Origin: Chloranthus sessilifolius
Lineage: Eukaryota > Streptophyta > Magnoliopsida > Chloranthales > Chloranthaceae
Length of the DNA stretch: 64,000 bases
NCBI GenBank assembly: GCA_021018995.1
Contig: CM037587.1
Span: 4,094,866-4,158,865, forward strand
Direction: 5' to 3'
The notes under the pieces were generated by a model. It saw nothing but the letters and a program-made list of their open reading frames with translations, was not told the DNA's origin and made no database searches. Below, in pieces: positions 23,552 to 35,735 of the stretch (within the stretch, counting starts at the first letter, position 1; every line of letters begins with the position of its first letter). The translations under genes and the position numbers were made by a program.

Positions 23552-23870
23552 GATGATTTTACTCCATGGGAGTCACGACCGGCTTACACCGTAACCTACC
23601 AGTTTTCTTTAAAACATCAAGAGTATACTTTCATTCGGACAAACTATTGATTTTCTTGATCTGACCACTTCAATCTAAAAAAATACTTGAGTGGGCCCAG
23701 CTATTTAATGTCAAATTGACTTTGATGATTTTATTCCATGGGAGTCACGACAGGCTTACACCCTAACCTACCAGTTTGCTTTAAAACATCAAGTGTATAC
23801 TTTCATTCGGACAAACTATCCCTTTTCTTGACCTGGTCACTTCAATCCCAAAAAAAATCCTTGAGTGGTC
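23552..23870. repeat. tandem duplication at the edge of copia D
   Basis: Two copies with offset of about 171 bp: TGATTTTACTCCATGGGAGT at 23553 and TGATTTTATTCCATGGGAGT at 23724, each followed by the same roughly 140 bp with scattered differences. Confidence 0.8.
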
Positions 23871-25469
23871 CTGGCGGCACGGACGGTCTTGGGATGAAAT
23901 TGATTGCGTCCACTCAATGCCTTTAACAAGCACTTTTGAGACCTTCCGACGCTCTAGATGTAAACCCTAGATATGGTGGTATAAAGGGAAATCAAACATC
24001 CCTACTTACCATCCACTCGAATGCTAAGAAGAGGACGACGACCACGTAATTTATCCTAGGCCAAATGCCAGGAAGTACAGGTAAAATAATCCCTTTTTAA
24101 GCACCTTCTTACTATTCTGTCGAAGCTAAGGATGCAATAGTTTAGTGATCTTCCAAATGCATCTGGCGGACGATGGAGTCACCACCCTGGTTTTATGGTC
24201 AAAATCTGAGAAAAGCCGTTTCTTTTTCTTCCCCTTCTCTCAAAAAATCTGATCTGAACCAGATCCATGTAAGGTGTTGAGGTGTGCTTCGATTTGGCTG
24301 AGGCGAATCGGCGCACTCGGTTTAGAACCGGTCTCTACTTGGGATAGAAGGATGGACTTAGTATACTGATTTCCAGGGGTTACCTTCTCTATCGGAGATC
24401 TCCAATTTGCATGCATATCTTGACTTTTTAACTTCTCTGTCGTCCTTGATCTTTGCACTTCTAGATCAATTCCGGAACCCTACACTACAATTTGTCTTCC
24501 TTTGAGCCCTTTTTTTTTTTTTTTTTTTGACAATGACTATTACAGATCATGCATTAACATTAAATGGAGCAAATAGAGAATATTTTGGTTTTAGTTAGCG
24601 AGTTGCACCACATCCACTAAGGGTTCACAAGTCCCTTGGGGTTTAAATTTTTTTGGGACCTTTTTGCCTTCATTTCACGGGTCAAAGATATGGGATTTCC
24701 ACCTAATAATTTCGCCATTAAAAATTTTCACCTTTGACCACAATATCAATGGTATAAAAACAGTTTAATTTGTTTTTTTTGCACGGTCATTGATCTACCT
24801 TGAGCATGTGCACGTCAACTTGCTCAAATGCATGACCTACCCGTGCTTTCTAATTCATATCCCCACGCCTCTATATATAAAATTTAAATTCCAGTGATTT
24901 TTGATAAAATATTTACATCTTGACTTGGTGGTAAGAGACATGCTTTATGGAGATTTGTGGGTAAAGAAAATGCCAAAATCTGGAATGCCAGTTGAACCAA
25001 CTGGTTTTAGTAATAACTGGCTGATCCGTGGTTCAGCCCGCATAGACCAAATAGATAGTTTCTAGTGTCAGATTGAGCCACGAGACCTCCCTGGTCTGGT
25101 TGGACTTGATGGCCCTATCCCTTTTTTAAAACCGAGCTTTTGATGTGAATCTAATATTTGACTCACACATTAAGAATTTGTGAAGTCCAGGTAAGTCTAT
25201 GTTGAGTAACCAAATTTAACAATTTAGGTACGATTTTAAAAGCAGTAGCTTTTGTATGTTTTGTTGGTTTCTGATTATTCATTGTTTAGATGGCAATTCT
25301 AAACCGATCCCCTTGCTTTCTCAATGCCAAGTGTCTTAAATTTAGCATAGTTTCTCTCAGAGTTCCTCTATTACCGTTTCCCTTGTCATATAAACTCCTT
25401 TTATTTTTTGGTTTCTCTTTAAATTTTCATACTCCTTGATGAGCAACATCTCCATTTATGCACTTGCAG
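23871..25469. other. unassigned intron stretch
   Basis: No gene recognised. Contains a run of about 22 T (24510-24530) and a loosely palindromic segment at 25003-25137 (CTGGTTTTAGTAA ... TTTTTTAAAACCGAG) that may be a decayed MITE. Confidence 0.5.
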
Positions 25470-25547
25470 TATTTACTCGGGGACGGTAGGAGGTGCTCGA
25501 GAGGCATTCTTATATGGCGTACCATCTTTAGCTTTATCATACAATTG
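25470..25547 (+). CDS. SURE-like: SurE-like gene, internal exon (YSGTV segment)
   Basis: This 78-bp exon is preceded by a pyrimidine-rich acceptor ending TGCAG and followed by the donor GTATGT. It starts with the last base of a codon and encodes 25 residues plus the first two bases of a Trp codon. The peptide contains [13 protein letters not shown] and [12 protein letters not shown], which match the conserved YSGTVxGAREAxxxGVPSxxxS block of SurE proteins. In bacterial SurE this block directly follows the GxNxGxN metal-binding loop, so the preceding exon should end just before it. The upstream intron is at least 25 kb if the first exon lies outside the window. This is far shorter than standalone ORF cut-offs and was found from its conserved motif. 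Confidence 0.88.
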
Positions 25548-25745
25548 GTATGTAAAATTACTTTTGCACTTGCTTGGTTAGAATTCATGCTAATGCCGAT
25601 ATATAATCTCAAACTCATATACAAGCAAGAAAAGAGCAAAAGGAAAGGGAAAAGAGAAAAGTTAGCTTCTTCGAGGAGATTGGAGTGGCTATTGCTTGTT
25701 GACCATAGTCCCTTCCCCCGAACATAAGGGGCAGCTCCTTATAAA

Positions 25746-26059
25746 CATAGTTACCAAGTCGAATTCGCGAAAAGATCGCCGAGGCAAAAAAACGATATAG
25801 CTGTGAAAAATCGGCAAAATTCAGGAAAAAATTGAAAGCATTTGGGAAAAAGTAATACAATATTTAAAAATAATTTTTTATTTTTTATTTTGACAAAAAT
25901 GAGAAAAATTCTTTAGGAAACAAGTTTAAAACATAAAAATCGTGATTCTAAATACGAGTATGGAAAAAAAAAACTGTTTTAAACGTGTTTCCGATGTTTT
26001 ACGAAGAAAATGCGTTTTAAACGAGTTTTTTTTCAATAAAACACATTTTGGTAACTATG
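25746..26059. mobile_element. hAT-type MITE, CATAGTTACCAA group
   Basis: Termini CATAGTTACCAAGTCG at the left and CATAGTTACCAAAATG as reverse complement at the right. Flanking 8-mers CTTATAAA and CTTGTACA match at 6 of 8. The right half has AAAATGCGTTTTAAACGAGT-type repeats. Non-coding. It lies about 200 bp past the first visible SurE-like exon. Confidence 0.75.
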
Positions 26060-26329
26060 CTTGTACACTCAACTTCTTGTCTTGTGACTTAGTGAGCATT
26101 CTACACCTATTCTTTCTTTATGTACAAAGGGGGTGACGTCGGTTACAGGCCATATCGTTGCTTCACCTGCCAATCCATCTTATCTTTGCTAGCCTTTCCC
26201 ATACTTATTTTCAAGTTTTTTGGCTTGGTCTTCCACTCTAGCATTTTTTCAAAAATCTATATTACAAGGGAACGACTCTCCTAACCGTCATTTAAACACC
26301 AAAATGGAGTTTAAATGATCTTCCAACAT

Positions 26330-26477
26330 CAATGGTTTAAGATGTGGCTGATCCGAACCGTCAAACTGATAGATCATAAGTTGAAGTGCAACAGTCCCAA
26401 AAATGATGTTTTGGAGAGATTTAAACCATCCGATCTGTGGACTATAATGGCAGATGATGAAACATCTTAAACCATTG
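26330..26477. repeat. small inverted-repeat element
   Basis: A perfect 16-bp inverted repeat, CAATGGTTTAAGATGT at 26330-26345 and its complement at 26462-26477, encloses about 116 bp of non-coding DNA. Probably a MITE; no clear target duplication. Confidence 0.6.
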
Positions 26478-26878
26478 CTGAATTGATTATGTTCTGGTGA
26501 TTGGTCACATAGATCTCAGGAAGAGGAACAATAATCCAATGTGTAGCACAAATTACTGCAAATGACATTGGCGATTTATATATGACAAGTGGCAAAATGG
26601 TTAGGATATTTGAAAACGAAATTATTCTAACTTTCTATGCAGTCAATTGCAAAATGTGTACCCAAAAACCTCGTCATGGGTACAAAAATCGGATAGAATA
26701 GCTGACTTGCGTAACTGGCACATTTGAAATTTCATTGCTGTGGTGGTAAATATTATTTCTTTCATCTTCATCATTTGCAAAGTGAGTTTTTTCTTTCCAC
26801 CCTAGAACATGTAATTTTCTAATACCTCCCACTTCTCCATTTTGACAGTTTGAAATAACTTGTATTTTTTTTTGGGGG

Positions 26879-27264
26879 GTACCTTTAGATCCCACTGAGT
26901 CTTTGAGTTCACCCACTTTGAAAACCCATTGGCTGCTTTGAATCAGACGATGGAGATCATTTTCATCCCAATCTTTCACACGATGGATCTTGAGATCATG
27001 GGCGTACAATCAGGTGGTCAGTTTTTGATTTCACGTGGCACACATCCTAGAAAAGTGCCCTTAGCATCACGTAGAACTCATCACGCTCAAACCTGAATGT
27101 AAAATCTCTTTTTTGGGATGTGTGCCACATGAAATAAAAAAATTGAACCCCTGATGGTACGCCCATGATCTCAAGATCCAAATGTGAAAGATTGGGATGA
27201 AAAATGATCTCCATCATTGGATTTAAAGCAGTCAATGGGTTTCAGTGGGTGAATTTAAAGGTAC
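26879..27264. repeat. foldback element (long inverted repeat)
   Basis: Arms of about 165 bp with a short loop. The left arm GGTACCTTTA...GATGGAGATCATTTTCATCC pairs with the right arm GGATGAAAAATGATCTCCATC...TTTAAAGGTAC. A GATCTTGAGATCATGGGCGTA-type core is shared. Related sequence occurs at about 7500-7775. Non-coding; would form a long hairpin if transcribed with the gene. Confidence 0.75.
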
Positions 27265-27479
27265 TTTTTTTTCTTTGCTCATGTTAGTTGCCTCTGTTTG
27301 ATGATGTTATATTAAATTACTAGCCTTGGGTATAAAATAGGTTAGTCTATTTTATACTTGTATGCCGATATTTTGCTTATTTTCTCATTCTTCATCTATC
27401 ATTTTTATTGTGGTATCATACCATCTTCAATCATCAAGTAACTTATGTCAACTCATTAACAAGATTGTAGTAGGGGTAG

Positions 27480-27572
27480 ACTAACATGATCAAATCTGCA
27501 TGGAGAAATAAGATTCACAAAGCCAACCCAAATAGATAGGACAAGGTGATGATGATTGTGATGATGTTCTTG
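27480..27572 (+). mobile_element. 3' end of an RTE-type LINE
   Basis: Reads SAWRNKIHKANPNR then a stop, the conserved C-terminus of plant RTE ORF2 (xEWRxRIHxADPK), followed by the GATGATGATTGTGATGAT tail typical of RTE 3' ends. Only about 90 bp. Confidence 0.7.
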
Positions 27573-27753
27573 TCACTTCACTGCCCATAGCATCATACTA
27601 TTATGTTAGATGATATATAATATAATTTCCATTTTAAAACAAATATAAATATGTTTTTGTTGGTTTTTAAACTTAAGGAGGTTTGATCCTAAATTTTTTT
27701 CCATGATGTGCTTTGACTGGAAATCAAAGCTTATATATAGCCTCACCCTTCAT

Positions 27754-28182
27754 CCTGGTTCAAAAATTTCAGTAAACCTATACACATATTGGTAACCCAC
27801 CAATCCGATCTGTATCGGTATATGAGCCAATACATATCCAGTTATCGGTCAATACATGATTAATGTATCAGTCAAATTAACGACTGATATGTTCAATGTA
27901 TCAGTTGTATCGGCCTATACTTCCAAATTATCGAAATCATCAATTGATAATTTCAATAATTTGAAAATAAGTGTATCTGTCACAGGATCCACTTATTTTA
28001 AAATTATTGAAATTATCAGCCGATAATTTCAATAAATTTGGAAAGTATCGGCTCCTACGACTGATACATTGAACATATCGGCTGATAATTTAGCTGATAC
28101 ATAGGGGCTCAATACATTTGAATGTATCAACCCGATGACTTCCGAAATCGATGTATCGGTTTTGGTAAGATTTTGAACCATA
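27754..28182. mobile_element. non-autonomous hAT-type element, GATACGTATC group
   Basis: Termini CCTGGTTCAAAAATTTC at the left and TATGGTTCAAAATCTTACC as reverse complement at the right. Flanking 8-mers CCCTTCAT and CCATTCAT match at 7 of 8. The interior is filled with palindromic AAATTATCGAAAT/GATAATTTC and ATGTATCGG motifs. Non-coding. Confidence 0.75.
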
Positions 28183-28190
28183 CCATTCAT

Positions 28191-28206
28191 GTGGGGGGGG
28201 GGGGGG
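28191..28206. repeat. poly-G run
   Basis: A run of about 14 G directly right of the MITE at 27754-28182. Confidence 0.9.
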
Positions 28207-28209
28207 TTG

Positions 28210-29952
28210 ATACATTTTGAACCATATGTGCAACTCGCACCTAGATGTCCAAGAACAATAAAAATGTGGTGCAAACACTTGCACTCACTAATCAAGTGGT
28301 CATGGTACACACCATGATCCAAAAAACTGAAAAACTGACTAAACACTAAGCCTACAAAGTGTTCTTGGCACCAACATGGCCACACGGCCTAAATAATGAC
28401 CATACCATCATGAAAGAGGGCATGACATTACACAATAAATTTATAAGCCCATACATCATCTCCACCATCCATTCCCGCATCACCCATCATTGAAAAACTA
28501 GAAGCGGCCATCATTCACACAACCATCAAAGAGAACCATAGCTACATCATTTATCACATCAACATAACAACCACTCGGATATGATCAACAAACAAATCTT
28601 GCATTGGCAAAGAAGCCCAACGATAGCATCCATTATTCCTTACGAACGTCTTATCGAACACCTTGCGAGCAAGCATACCAACAGCCATATGCATTGAAAT
28701 ATAACACCATTACAAGCCACCAAAAGCACCACCATGAGCAACACATCAGTGAGCAACATCAGTAGTAGTGAAGGCAACAGCACCAAAATATTTTTCATTT
28801 CCATCAAGTTCAACCACTGATATTGCAAGCTACTTCAAACCACCTCAAACAATAATGTATGCATCACTTTTATCCACACCAAAACTATTAGCCCCAACAA
28901 CAAGCACAAATACCACCACATCAAGAAAAAATATCCCCGAAATTGCCCCTTGATATGTATCACAGACATTTCCACAAACCACTACAATGCAGTCTTTACT
29001 ACCTGCGTCGAATCTCAAACTACATCACCAATCACCAACCTATCAGTTGCCATAAGCTTCAGGACAAGACACCGTTCCTTTTTTTTTTTGTTCTACCATG
29101 GCTACAACAGTAGCTCTGTCCATTTTTTCCTTCACATTTTTCTTCAATGGCTGCTGCTGCCACAGCTTCCACAACAATTTTTTTCTTCTTCCATGGCTGC
29201 CATAGTTACCAAGTCTAGGTACAGGAATAAAATGGCTCTGAAATATATGGAAAAAATGGTAAATTTCGGCAATTTTGGATAAAAAAGGGGAAAATTTCAG
29301 CAATTAAAAATATTAATAATTATGAAAAACTAGAAAATGTATATTTTGACCAAACACGGGTTTTAAACGGGGAAAAAACTGGAAAAATCATTTTTTCGTA
29401 AAAAACAGGTTGAAAATGCGTTTTTCTGGAAAAAAGGGGTACTTTTCGAAAAAAAATGTTTTTTTTTTGGTCCACTTTTTTTCTCAAGAAAATGCATTTT
29501 AAATGCACTTTTTCCCCGAAAAGACGCGTTTTTGGTCACTATGATGGCTGCTACAGCAGCAACATCTATAACTACTTTTTTTTTCTTCTTCCATGGCCGC
29601 TACAACAGTACCATCTACAGCACCACACCAACCCCGTCTAGAACTTTTTTCTTCCATGGCCTGCTATGACAGCACCATCTACAAAACATTTTTTCTACAA
29701 CACCACCATCTACATCATCTTTCTTTTCTACAAGAGCACCGTCTACATCCGAGAGCTCTCATGGTCTCGAGATTCTCTCTCCAAAGGCTGCAGAAGTCAG
29801 TTTATTTTTCTACATTGTGCAAACTTTCATTTTATAATTTCTCTTTCTTAAGAACATCCTTCGAATCGTCCAATTCTCGGACAGGACTTTCATCCTTGAA
29901 TCATAAATTCTTGAGTAATAATAGGGTGCCTACACAAGGTCGCAGGTCCGAG
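28210..29952 (-). mobile_element. relic of the coding-poor LTR family seen as F
   Basis: 28235-28420 parallels 46603-46830 of element F (GTGGTGCAA...CACTTGCACTCAC, CTAAACACTAAGCCTACA, CGGCCTAAATAATGACC). 28640-28700 parallels 47425-47475 (CAGCCATAT). The CCATGGCTGC-rich part at 29095-29680 parallels the reverse complement of 45935-46050. No long coding frame and no LTR pair recognised here. Contains the MITE 29211-29543. Boundaries approximate. Confidence 0.55.
29211..29543. mobile_element. hAT-type MITE, CATAGTTACCAA group, perfect 8-bp duplication
   Basis: Termini CATAGTTACCAAGTC and, as reverse complement, CATAGTGACCAAAAACG. Flanked by ATGGCTGC on both sides (29203-29210, 29544-29551). 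The interior has AAATGCGTTTTT / AAATGCATTTTAAATGC repeats. Non-coding. Confidence 0.82.
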
Positions 29953-30348
29953 CATAGTCACAAAGTCGGAAGTTGGCAATAAATTGACAAGGGTCTAAGT
30001 TGGGAGAAATCGGCAAAAATCGATCGAAGTCGAAAAAAATCATGGAAACTAAAAACAAATATCGTATTATAATTTAAGTTAAAAATAATGATTTTAAAGA
30101 AAATAGGCAAAAACAAGAAGAGCAGCGAGCTCTGAGAGGGGCAGGCATCACAGAGGGTGATAGCCCTAAAGGTTTTTTTTCACTTTAAGTATAAGTAAAA
30201 AAAGGAAAAAAAATCAGACATCACAAACATCGCCAATTAATCGGCCGAGTTGCCAACTAGGCCGATTAATACGCGATGTAGTCTGAATGACTGCAAGTCG
30301 CTGAATTTTTCCGATTTTTGAAAAATTTCGGAGACTTTTGTGACTATG
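29953..30348. mobile_element. hAT-type MITE, CATAGTCACAAAGTC subgroup
   Basis: Termini CATAGTCACAAAGTC and its reverse complement GACTTTTGTGACTATG. Flanking 8-mers GGTCCGAG and GGCCTGAG match at 6 of 8. Contains GGCCGA/TCGGCC motifs near 30240-30270. Non-coding. Confidence 0.75.
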
Positions 30349-30852
30349 GGCCTGAGTCCGGCTCACCTATCAAAAAAAAAAAAAACTATAGGGTGTCTAC
30401 AAGTTAACAATTCATTGTTCAGAACAATCATAAAAACTAGGAGCTCACATATGGAATCTAATTTACTAGATTTTGGAAGTAATATTCTTTTATGCTCAAT
30501 AAATAAATGCATAAAGTCCATTTTTACTTTTATTAGTTTTTTCTTGGATTATTGAGTTGGATTTAAGATGACTGCAGCCTGTGCTTGTCCTTTGTAGCCT
30601 CACTGGCACAGTTTTCTTACGAGTACACTATTAAGCGCATATAACTTTCCTGCAGTTTGTTTTTTTGATTGGTAACAAATCAGAAAATATATTAAAAGAA
30701 CTAAACCCAAAAAGGCGAAATACAGGTAGTGAGCAACTACCCAGAAAACCAAAAAACAAAGATAAGAGATACCTCACTCAGCTACCCTGGAGATGTAAGC
30801 AATCTGAAAGAGGAAATCATCGAAACACCCATGCGAGGAGGAAGCGATCACA

Positions 30853-33800
30853 TTAAGGCTGTAGTAAACTATCCCAGTGACAACATAGCTCCTCTAAATT
30901 ACCCCCATCGCTACTTTCGCGGGCAAGCAACCATTGTAGCACCAAATCCTTAACCAAATTAACCACCAATTGAACAGGCCTAGCCTTTCTTTTGTACACC
31001 CTGTTGTTTCTTTCAAGCCACAGAGCCCACAAAATAGCGTGTCCCACGATCTGCCACAGATCACTCCTAAACTCCGAAAAAGACTGCTCTTCCCATTTCT
31101 CCAACAAGTCAGCCACATTCTCCGGGAACACCCAATGCATACCAAACAGAGATAGGACGCCCCCCAAACCTTGAAGGAGAAGGGACAATGTAACAAGATG
31201 TGACCAACCGACTTAGTAACTGACATGCACAGTAGGCAATTGTTCTTGACCATAATACCCTTCTAAGCAATTGATCTCTAGTTAGGATCCTCCCCCAGAC
31301 CACAGACCAACTAAAGAAACAGATTTTGGGTGAAATTTTGAGTTTCCAAAAGCGTAGTCACCCCGATCGACTACTTGTAGCTTCCACACCGGCCAAAAGG
31401 TGATGATAGAACTCCCCACGTAACGCCCTACCACCCACCCATGGATCTTTCCAAAACAACACCCTCTTTCCATCTCCCTAGCTGAATTTAATAGAAGACT
31501 TAAAGGATTCCGACAACCTTCTAACATCTTTCCACCACACCGAGGCATTTGAATTAAAGCTATCGAAGGCCCAACCATTGGGGTTAAGGTTGTACTAAGC
31601 CGTTACCACCTGTCACCATAATTTACCCCGTTGCGTTGGGCATCTGATTTTCCACAACCATTTCCCAAGTAACGCCTTGTTGAATACCCCTATATTCCAG
31701 ATACCAAGACCACCTTTAGAAATAGGCCAGCAACAAGTCTCCCAGTTAATAAGGTGAAGTTTACTCCCAGCCTGGTCTGCCTCCCACAGGAAGTTACAAA
31801 TACGAACTCCCTGATAACACTCATTGGCGTCGCATAGATAGACATATAGATAACCGGCAACGAAGCAAGGGTGGATTTAATGAGCGCCAATCTACCTCTG
31901 GAACTTAAAAGTTTCCCTTTCCATGTCGCAAGTCTTTTTTTGAAGTGAGGCGTAACACCTTCCCAATCAGTCACCTTTAATTTCCTGACCCTGAGAGGCA
32001 AACCTAGATACAAGAAAGCCAAGGTTTCCTGACGACAATCAAACCTATCAATTAGATGGGCAATCGGCTCATTACCGATGTTAATTCCCGCCATCTTGGA
32101 TTTGTGGAGGTTTACCGTTTGACCCGAGACTTCCGTGTAAATAGTAAGGATATTAATGACATTTTGATCCTTTTCATCATTCGACTCACAGAAAACCACC
32201 GTGTCATCCGCATATTGTAGATGCGAGATAGAGAGCCCATTATCCGCAACCATAAAACCATTGAAGCTATTTAACAAGGACCCCTTAGAGAGGAGTCGAT
32301 GCAGAGCCTCCCCTATAATGTTGAACAACAAAGGAGACAAGGGATCCCCTTGACGCAGCCTTTGAGAGCTCCGAAAGAAGCCCCTGGGACACCCATTAAC
32401 AAGAATAAAAAATCTCGCCAATCCATAGCATCCCTTAAGACAATGTCTCCATCTCTCCCCAAATCCCATTCGACCCAAAACATAATGGAGGAAACTCCAA
32501 TCAACCCTGTCATAGGCTTTTTCCATGTCTAACTTGAAGACAACCCCCTTATCCTTTCTCCTGAAGGCCGAATGAATAATTTCGTGGGCAGTAAGCGCAA
32601 TATCCAGCAACTCCCTCCCTGGAATAAAAGCCCCTTGAACATTAGAAATAATCGATCCTATAACCAATCTGAGATGATTAGCAAGCACCTTGTAGGTGCA
32701 CCCAAGAAGACTAATAGGTCTAAAATCCCCCACAAACAAGGCTCCGTCCACCTTAGGAATCAACGAGATGAAAGCCAAGTTAGTGATCTTCGCAATGGTC
32801 CCCGTGAAAAAAATTCCTTGAAGAAATTGAAGAAATCTGCCTTCACCGTATCCCAAAATTTCTGAATGAACTCCATGGACAGCCCGTCCGGTCCCGGAGC
32901 TTTGTTCTTCCCTATGCTGAAGACAGCTGACCTAATCTCCTCTTCCGAAAAGGGGGCCTCAAGAGTAGTTCTCTGAACCTCTGAAACCATGTCAAACTGA
33001 AGACCATCTAGCTTTGGCCGATTCACCCCATCACTGGAATAGAGCTGCTTGTAGAGATTAACCAGCTGTAGTCCAATCTCTTCCTCCAAAGTAAACGAGG
33101 GTTCCCCAATTTGAAGTTTTGAAATTCTATTCCGAGCCCTTCTGCCATTCGCAAAATTGTGAAAGAGCTTGGTATTCCCATCTCCTTCCCGAAGCCAATG
33201 AATCTTCGATTTCTGCCTCCAAATGGTCTCCTCTTGGAGACATTTCAGATTATAGCCGATGCGGAGCGCCTTAGGAATATCCCTCTCCTCCTCATTCAAA
33301 CCCCCTTTCTTCAAACCCATCAAAAGTTTTGTTCTCGCGCAAGAGATGCTCCTTAACCAAGGACACATCATGGAAGACATTTTTGTTCCACTTCTTAATC
33401 TGCTCGTTAATTCTTTTAATCTTCGAAGAGAGGATATACGTAGCCAAGCCGACAATCCCCTCATCCCACCACTTAGGCACGAGATTGCAAAAGGCTTCAC
33501 TCCCTCGCCACACATTCTCGAATCTGAAGGGAGAAGGCCCCAAACGAGAACACATGGAGGAAAGAATGATGGGTTTATGATCAGAAACCGTGGAGGGCCA
33601 GCAAAGCACCTCAGCAGTCAGCGAGAGATCAAGCCATCCCGTTGAGCAAAGAAAATGGTCCAATTTGCAGAAGTGGGGAACTCTTGCCCATTCGTCCACA
33701 TGTATTGGCTCCCCGACATTGCCAAATCAATTGAGCACATTCCGCAATAAAGTCTTCAAAGGAGGCCATCGCTCTTTTATCAACTCTCCCCCCAATTTTT

Positions 33801-34233
33801 TCTTCCAGCCTTCGGATAATATTAAAATCTCCCCCAAAGCACCACGACTCGATCCATCTGTTACATGACGCACTGAGCTCTTCAAAGAAATGATCCCTTC
33901 GTTCGTCCAAATTACTCCCATAAACCCCGATAAAACATGAAGATTTTTATTATCCCTATCTCTAAGAAAAGCAGAGACCGAGAACTCTCCCACATTGAGT
34001 TCCATCAGCTCCCAGTGAGCTTTGTGCCATGCAAGGAGTACTCCCCCTTTGGTCCCCATCGCGTTAAGAGCTTCACACTCCCAATCTCCTCGACCAAGCA
34101 CCATCGCAACCAAGCTATGCGACGTATCGTCCCACGTGGTTTCTTGCAAAGAAACCACCATAGGTTTCATCATCTTGATCATCGATTTAACAATAGCCCT
34201 CTTATGAGGGCCCCCAACTCTCGGACGGTCCAC
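30853..34233 (-). pseudogene. L1 LINE ORF2: endonuclease, reverse transcriptase, zf-RVT
   Basis: The apurinic endonuclease lies in three frames between 34233 and 33292, with VVSLQETTW, GVLLAWH, FGGDFNIIRR and SDHKPIIL (the catalytic Glu, GGDFN and SDH motifs). A linker frame at 33515-32760 ends GKNKAPGPDGLSMEF. The reverse transcriptase is open from 32856 to 31690: FRPISLLGCTYKVLA, FKLDMEKAYDRVDW, RQGDPLSPLLF and YADDTVVF, with the two active-site Asp residues kept. The zf-RVT end (31303-30853) has ILTRDQLLRR, CLLCMSVTKSVGHILLHC and WALWLERNNRVYKRK. At least five frame changes, so no intact ORF2. Genomic context: intron of the SurE-like gene, antisense. Confidence 0.85.
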
Positions 34234-35504
34234 GAAACAAATTTAATCATTGAGAACACAAAAACCATTCACCCAGGAAGCCGACCAAAACCCTGACAAC
34301 CTACGGGCCGGGCGCCCCTCATTCTTTCTCCTCTCCTCGATTTTTAGCCATCCTCTTCGACTTGGTATAGAACATGCCCCATTTTAATCGTTGGAGATCT
34401 CTTCTTCCCTTCGTTCTAATCTCGTACCTTTGTTTCTTCCTCTGTTTCTTTATCCCTTTGAAAATCTCACTGAGCTGTTCATGAGAGCCCATGAACGACA
34501 TTTCGAGATCCTTACCCAACTCAATAATCTGCTCAGTCTGATCACGATTTGTCTTAGCCTCTCCCAAATCCCCCATTTGAGGAATAGAGGAATCCGCAAC
34601 TTCGGCGGAAGAAACCTCACCCGAGCCTTCCAGACGAACTATCGATCCCAAGGGTGATTCAGTGATTACCTCTTCTCCGTGGTTCCCCCCATCTGCCATA
34701 CAAGAGTTCACACAACCCCTGGAAGCAAAAAAAGCATTAGAAAGAACATTAAACTCCAAAGGGAAAGACGGAGAAAAACCGAAAACGAAATAGAGGGAAA
34801 AGCAACAGGGCCCGAGTTGGTTTGGCCCAGAGGACCCAAAGGTGGTTTGGTCCGATCTGACCCCATTAGCTTCAAATGTGATGGGTCCACTTTCACTGAA
34901 GAGGCCTTAAAGTAGGTAGAGGTCCGGTCCACAGAGGAGGCATGCGAGCCCATACACAAACCAGCGTGATGGATACTCCTAACTTGATGTGAGGGATCCT
35001 CGAGGATCTGATATGTACCACTCCTTCGTACCACCCGCTGAATCGGACGATATTCCAATCTGGTTAGGAGGTAACGAGTTCGCCACCCAAGAAAAAGTAG
35101 ATTCATAACTAAACTCCATCTTGTGCCTATGTCTCGATGGTGCCACGTGAACTAAACTCCACACAAGCCTCATTCTCGCCCCCATACACAGAAAGTATAA
35201 AGTTAGGTGTGGAAGTAAAGGCAGCACTCCCAAAAAAATCTCATTAGAAAGGTAGCCTTTGTCTCCATAAATGTCGTCGTATCCCTTTCCATTCTTCACC
35301 TCTTCCTCCCTCCATTCCCTTCAACAGACTCTCTCGATGTCAGGCGCAATAAATTCGGACTTCCCACCTGCCCCAAGCACAAAATTAAAACTGTCTGTCC
35401 TTCTACCCCACCCGCTGTCATTAATGAATTTAATTTCATTAATGCACCCCTTTCCTATAATAGGGACACCCGAAGATTCGGCAGGACGACCATCCAAAGC
35501 AGCT

Positions 35505-35735
35505 CTCCCCCCATCCTTGTTGGCAACACATTCTTCCACCTTAGCAACCACCGAAAAATCATCATGTCTCAACACCCACCTCCCCCCCCCCCCATCCTTG
35601 TTGGCAACACATTCTTCCGCCTCAGCAACCACCGAAAAATCATCATGTCTCAACCATCCCCCATCCTTGTTGGCAACACATTCTTCCGCCTCAGCAACCA
35701 CCGAAAAATCATCATGTGTCAGCCATCCCCCGGTG
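35505..35735 (-). repeat. tandem repeat in LINE ORF1, HDDFSVVA unit
   Basis: Three copies of a unit of about 66 bp encoding W-L-x-HDDFSVVAEAEECVANKDGG; the most 5'-placed protein copy is (L)THDDFSVVA and the last follows a short Gly-rich insertion. On the DNA the copies are nearly identical, so the expansion is recent compared with the element's other damage. Confidence 0.85.

Larger units (their letters stand above)
22610..23870 (-). mobile_element. Ty1/copia fossil D, 3' part
   Basis: On the - strand: RT end and RNase H region (23640-22850), including MVSQFMHAPRTTHLDAIYRILRY and KGSPRRGLL, then a polypurine-like tract and a 3' LTR. The same domains are seen in copia E at 48000-48800. No 5' part is present. 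It is old, with many breaks. The right edge carries a tandem duplication. Confidence 0.75.
1..25469 (+). other. presumed intron (or 5' flank) of the SurE-like gene
   Basis: No SurE N-terminal exon was recognised here. I looked on the + strand for the TNDDG start motif, the AP(D/E)xxxSA segment and the GxNxGxN loop, mainly in the unassigned stretches 11017-11815 and 23871-25469. If the first exons lie left of the window this is an intron of at least 25.4 kb, nearly all of it transposable elements. The alternative is a gene missing its 5' part. Confidence 0.45.

Noticed and set aside
23277-23660. Copia D as part of the same element as copia C or E
   Set aside because: Its LTR and flanks differ from those of C and E, and it is on the opposite strand from C; only the domain type is shared.
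24140-24480. Possible upstream SurE-like exon (GACGATGG near 24170)
   Set aside because: The reading frame around it lacks the TNDDG motif, has stops on both sides and shows no further SurE similarity.
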